Source: Streptomyces sp. NBC_00525
Lineage (GTDB): Bacteria > Actinomycetota > Actinomycetes > Streptomycetales > Streptomycetaceae
Length of the DNA: 64,000 nt
NCBI RefSeq assembly: GCF_036346595.1
Contig: NZ_CP107834.1
Span: forward strand, 4,154,001-4,218,000
Reading direction: 5' to 3'
Shown one piece after another: positions 62,212 through 64,000 of this stretch. Within the stretch, counting starts at the first letter, position 1. Each line of letters opens with the position of its first letter. Made by a program: the position numbers and the translations under genes. The notes under the pieces are model-generated. The model did no database searches. It saw only the letters and a program-made list of their open reading frames with translations, and had not been told where the DNA came from.

Positions 62212-62249
62212 GCCGGCACTGAGCTCGCACTGAGCCCGCACTGAGCCGG
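62206..62249 (+). repeat. Four 11-bp tandem repeats carrying the purH stop codon
   Basis: CACTGAGCCGG and close variants occur at 62206, 62217, 62228 and 62239. The first overlaps the terminal His codon and TGA of purH. Because 11 is not a multiple of three, the TGA triplets (62209, 62220, 62231, 62242) cover all three reading frames. Confidence 0.9.
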
Positions 62250-62336
62250 CCGGGGCCTGCCGAAGGCCCCGGACCCGGTCCGGGTACGGCCGAGGGCCGT
62301 AACCCCACGCGATCCGCGTGCGGTTACGGCCCTCGG
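62250..62336. terminator. Tandem terminator hairpins after purH
   Basis: A first hairpin has a 9-bp stem (62250-62258 with 62264-62272). A second, very strong one has a 15-bp outer stem (62290-62304 with 62322-62336) and an inner CACGCG/CGCGTG stem. They sit between purH and the convergent RDD gene (stop 62354) and can serve both. Confidence 0.88.
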
Positions 62337-62353
62337 GTCCGTATGAGGGGCGG

Positions 62354-62920
62354 TCAGCCGACGCGCACCACGACGGTGGAGCAGACCTTGTCCGCGAACG
62401 TCTGGTTCTTGGAGTCCCACAGCGGCCACAGGTAGCCGATGTAGCAGACGATCCCGTCCAGGAAGTGCGCGATCTGGCGGACGAAGGCCATGCCGAAGCC
62501 GAGCGGACGGCCGTCCTGCTCGCGCAGCAGGCTGATGCCGAGGGCCTTCTTGCCGATCCACTGACCGGTCGTGCCCTCCTTGTACAGCTTGAAGAGGCCA
62601 CCGCCGATCAGGACGAGGATGCCGAGGCCCATGAGCGCGGCGCCGGCTCCGCCGCCCACGCCGCCGCCTATGCCGAGGAGGACGGCGTAGGGGATGCCGA
62701 TCACCAGGTAGTCGATGAGGAGCGCACCGACGCGGTGGCCCCAGCTGGCCAGCGGCGGACGGGCGCCGTAACCGGCCTGGCCGTAGTCGCCACCGGAGAC
62801 CGGCGGGGCCTGCGGGTAGCCGTAGCCCTGCTGCGGCACGCCCTGCGGGGCCTGCGGATAACCGGGCTGCTGCTGCCCGTAGGGGTTGTTCGGGTTCGGG
62901 TTCGGGTCGCCGAAGCTCAT
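62354..62920 (-). CDS. RDD family membrane protein
   Basis: A 188-residue protein. A Pro/Gln/Gly/Tyr-rich head (residues 1-60, repeats of Q-Q-P-G-Y-P-Q-A-P) precedes an RDD domain: [20 protein letters not shown] (the R and DD-type positions) with about three spans, then [18 protein letters not shown], the conserved amphipathic segment. The function of RDD proteins is mostly unknown; some are Na+/H+ antiporters. GGAGGA eight bases before ATG 62920 decides the start. Divergent from folD across 229 bases. Confidence 0.9.
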   Translation of the reverse strand: MSFGDPNPNPNNPYGQQQPGYPQAPQGVPQQGYGYPQAPPVSGGDYGQAGYGARPPLASWGHRVGALLIDYLVIGIPYAVLLGIGGGVGGGAGAALMGLGILVLIGGGLFKLYKEGTTGQWIGKKALGISLLREQDGRPLGFGMAFVRQIAHFLDGIVCYIGYLWPLWDSKNQTFADKVCSTVVVRVG

Positions 62921-63149
62921 GTGGGCGTTCCTCCAACAGACGTACTGGGGACGGGTGCGGCCGCGCGGAGGAAGGAAAACGTCAGCGGTCAAGCCCCCCG
63001 GTGCACTGCTGCGGCACAGCGGCCTTCATCGTTATAAGCGGACAGTAAGTTTGTCCAGTCACGACCGGAGAAGTTGTCCAAGTGCAACCTTGCGTCCACG
63101 CCGGAGACCTGATTGGTACGAGGGCGGGGTCATCCGCGAGTATGGAGCC

Positions 63150-64000
63150 ATGACTGCCCAGATTCTCGATGGCAAGGCGACCGCAGCCGCGATCAAGTCC
63201 GATCTGACCGCCCGCGTGGCGGCCCTCAAGGCCCGTGGCGTCACGCCCGGCCTGGGCACCCTGCTGGTCGGGGACGATCCGGGCAGCCGGTGGTACGTGA
63301 ACGGCAAGCACAAGGACTGCGCCCAGGTCGGCATCGGCTCCATCCAGCGCGAACTGCCCGACACCGCGACGCAGGAGGACATCGAGCAGGTCGTCCGCGA
63401 GCTGAACGAGGACCCCGCCTGCACCGGTTACATCGTGCAGCTTCCCCTCCCCAAGGGCATCGACACCAACCGCGTCCTGGAACTGATGGACCCGGCCAAG
63501 GACGCGGACGGGCTCCACCCCATGAACCTCGGCCGCCTCGTGCTCAACGAGACCGGCCCGCTGCCCTGCACCCCGCAGGGCGTCGTCCAGCTGCTGCGCC
63601 ACCACGGCGTCGAGATCAACGGGGCGCACGTCGTGGTCGTCGGACGCGGCGTCACCATCGGCCGGTCCATCCCGCTGCTGCTCACCCGCAAGTCGGAGAA
63701 CGCCACGGTGACGCAGTGCCACACCGGCACGCGCGACCTGGCCGCCCACCTGAAGCAGGCCGACATCATCGTCGCCGCCGCGGGCGTGCCCCACATCATC
63801 AAGCCGGAACACGTCAAGCCGGGCGCCGCCGTGCTCGACGTGGGCGTCAGCCGCGACGAGAACGGCAAGATCGTCGGCGACGTCCACCCGGGCGTGGCCG
63901 AGGTCGCGGCCTGGATCTCGCCGAACCCCGGCGGGGTCGGCCCGATGACCCGTGCCCAGCTCCTCGTCAACGTGGTCGAGGCCGCCGAGCGCGACGCCGA
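63150..64000 (+). CDS. folD: Methylenetetrahydrofolate dehydrogenase/cyclohydrolase (3' end outside window)
   Basis: A bifunctional folate enzyme that oxidises 5,10-methylene-THF and hydrolyses the product to 10-formyl-THF, the donor used by PurN and PurH. The frame is open from ATG 63150 to the window edge (283 codons), so only the last residues are missing. Motifs: catalytic Lys in [43 protein letters not shown], the NADP-site [17 protein letters not shown], and the C-terminal [18 protein letters not shown] stands just before the ATG, and TATGGA at 63141 could be a -10 box for a near-leaderless transcript. Confidence 0.96.
   Translation, partial: MTAQILDGKATAAAIKSDLTARVAALKARGVTPGLGTLLVGDDPGSRWYVNGKHKDCAQVGIGSIQRELPDTATQEDIEQVVRELNEDPACTGYIVQLPLPKGIDTNRVLELMDPAKDADGLHPMNLGRLVLNETGPLPCTPQGVVQLLRHHGVEINGAHVVVVGRGVTIGRSIPLLLTRKSENATVTQCHTGTRDLAAHLKQADIIVAAAGVPHIIKPEHVKPGAAVLDVGVSRDENGKIVGDVHPGVAEVAAWISPNPGGVGPMTRAQLLVNVVEAAERDA

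Overview
The window is high-GC actinobacterial chromosome, almost certainly Streptomyces. Third codon positions are nearly all G or C, GTG and TTG starts are frequent, and several genes appear to be leaderless. From memory, the order guaB - guaB3 - glpD - kinase cluster - guaA - pcrA - icmB - sucCD - purN - purH - folD matches the conserved core of the S. coelicolor chromosome around SCO4770-SCO4824. That comparison is recall and was not checked against a database.

Layout. 1-6.9 kb: the 3' part of guaB, guaB3, a membrane protein, a UDP-sugar dehydrogenase-like protein lacking its catalytic Cys, glpD and a serine beta-lactamase-fold hydrolase. 6.9-15.3 kb: a signalling block of two intact transmembrane Ser/Thr kinases flanking a pseudokinase, with a secreted lipoprotein and an I36-like protein between. 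15.4-21 kb: succinate-semialdehyde dehydrogenase, GMC oxidoreductase and a sortase-E-type (LAXTG) surface protein. 21-26.6 kb: chorismate mutase with a candidate Phe/Tyr attenuator, guaA, a methyltransferase, a membrane protein and DoxX. 26.5-30.3 kb: a PspC-domain protein divergent from a PspC-histidine kinase/response regulator pair. 30.4-39 kb: a GNAT, two NlpC/P60 hydrolases (one behind a c-di-AMP riboswitch), pcrA and an M23 peptidase. 39-47.7 kb: icmB, then a five-gene SWIM / DUF5691 / MoxR AAA+ / DUF5682 / VWA cluster arranged around a divergent promoter. 47.9-53.1 kb: sucC, sucD, an HTH-sigma-like membrane protein and a DUF6350 protein. 53.2-58.7 kb: a pectin module consisting of a sigma factor fused to a zinc motif, a membrane span and a beta-helix, divergent from a pectinesterase and a pectate lyase that share a 539-bp identical lectin segment. 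58.7 kb to the end: membrane proteins, purN, purH and folD (cut by the window edge).

How the genes work together. guaB, guaA, purN, purH and folD supply purine and one-carbon metabolism. glpD, the semialdehyde dehydrogenase, sucCD and icmB feed central carbon metabolism. The kinases, the PspC system and the c-di-AMP-controlled wall hydrolases are envelope surveillance and remodelling functions. The most unusual parts are the membrane-tethered sigma factor next to the pectinase operon, the MoxR/VWA/SWIM cluster with its 12-bp inverted repeat, the chorismate-mutase leader, and the two genes whose stop codon is repeated in all three frames. I see no tRNA, rRNA, CRISPR array or transposase.
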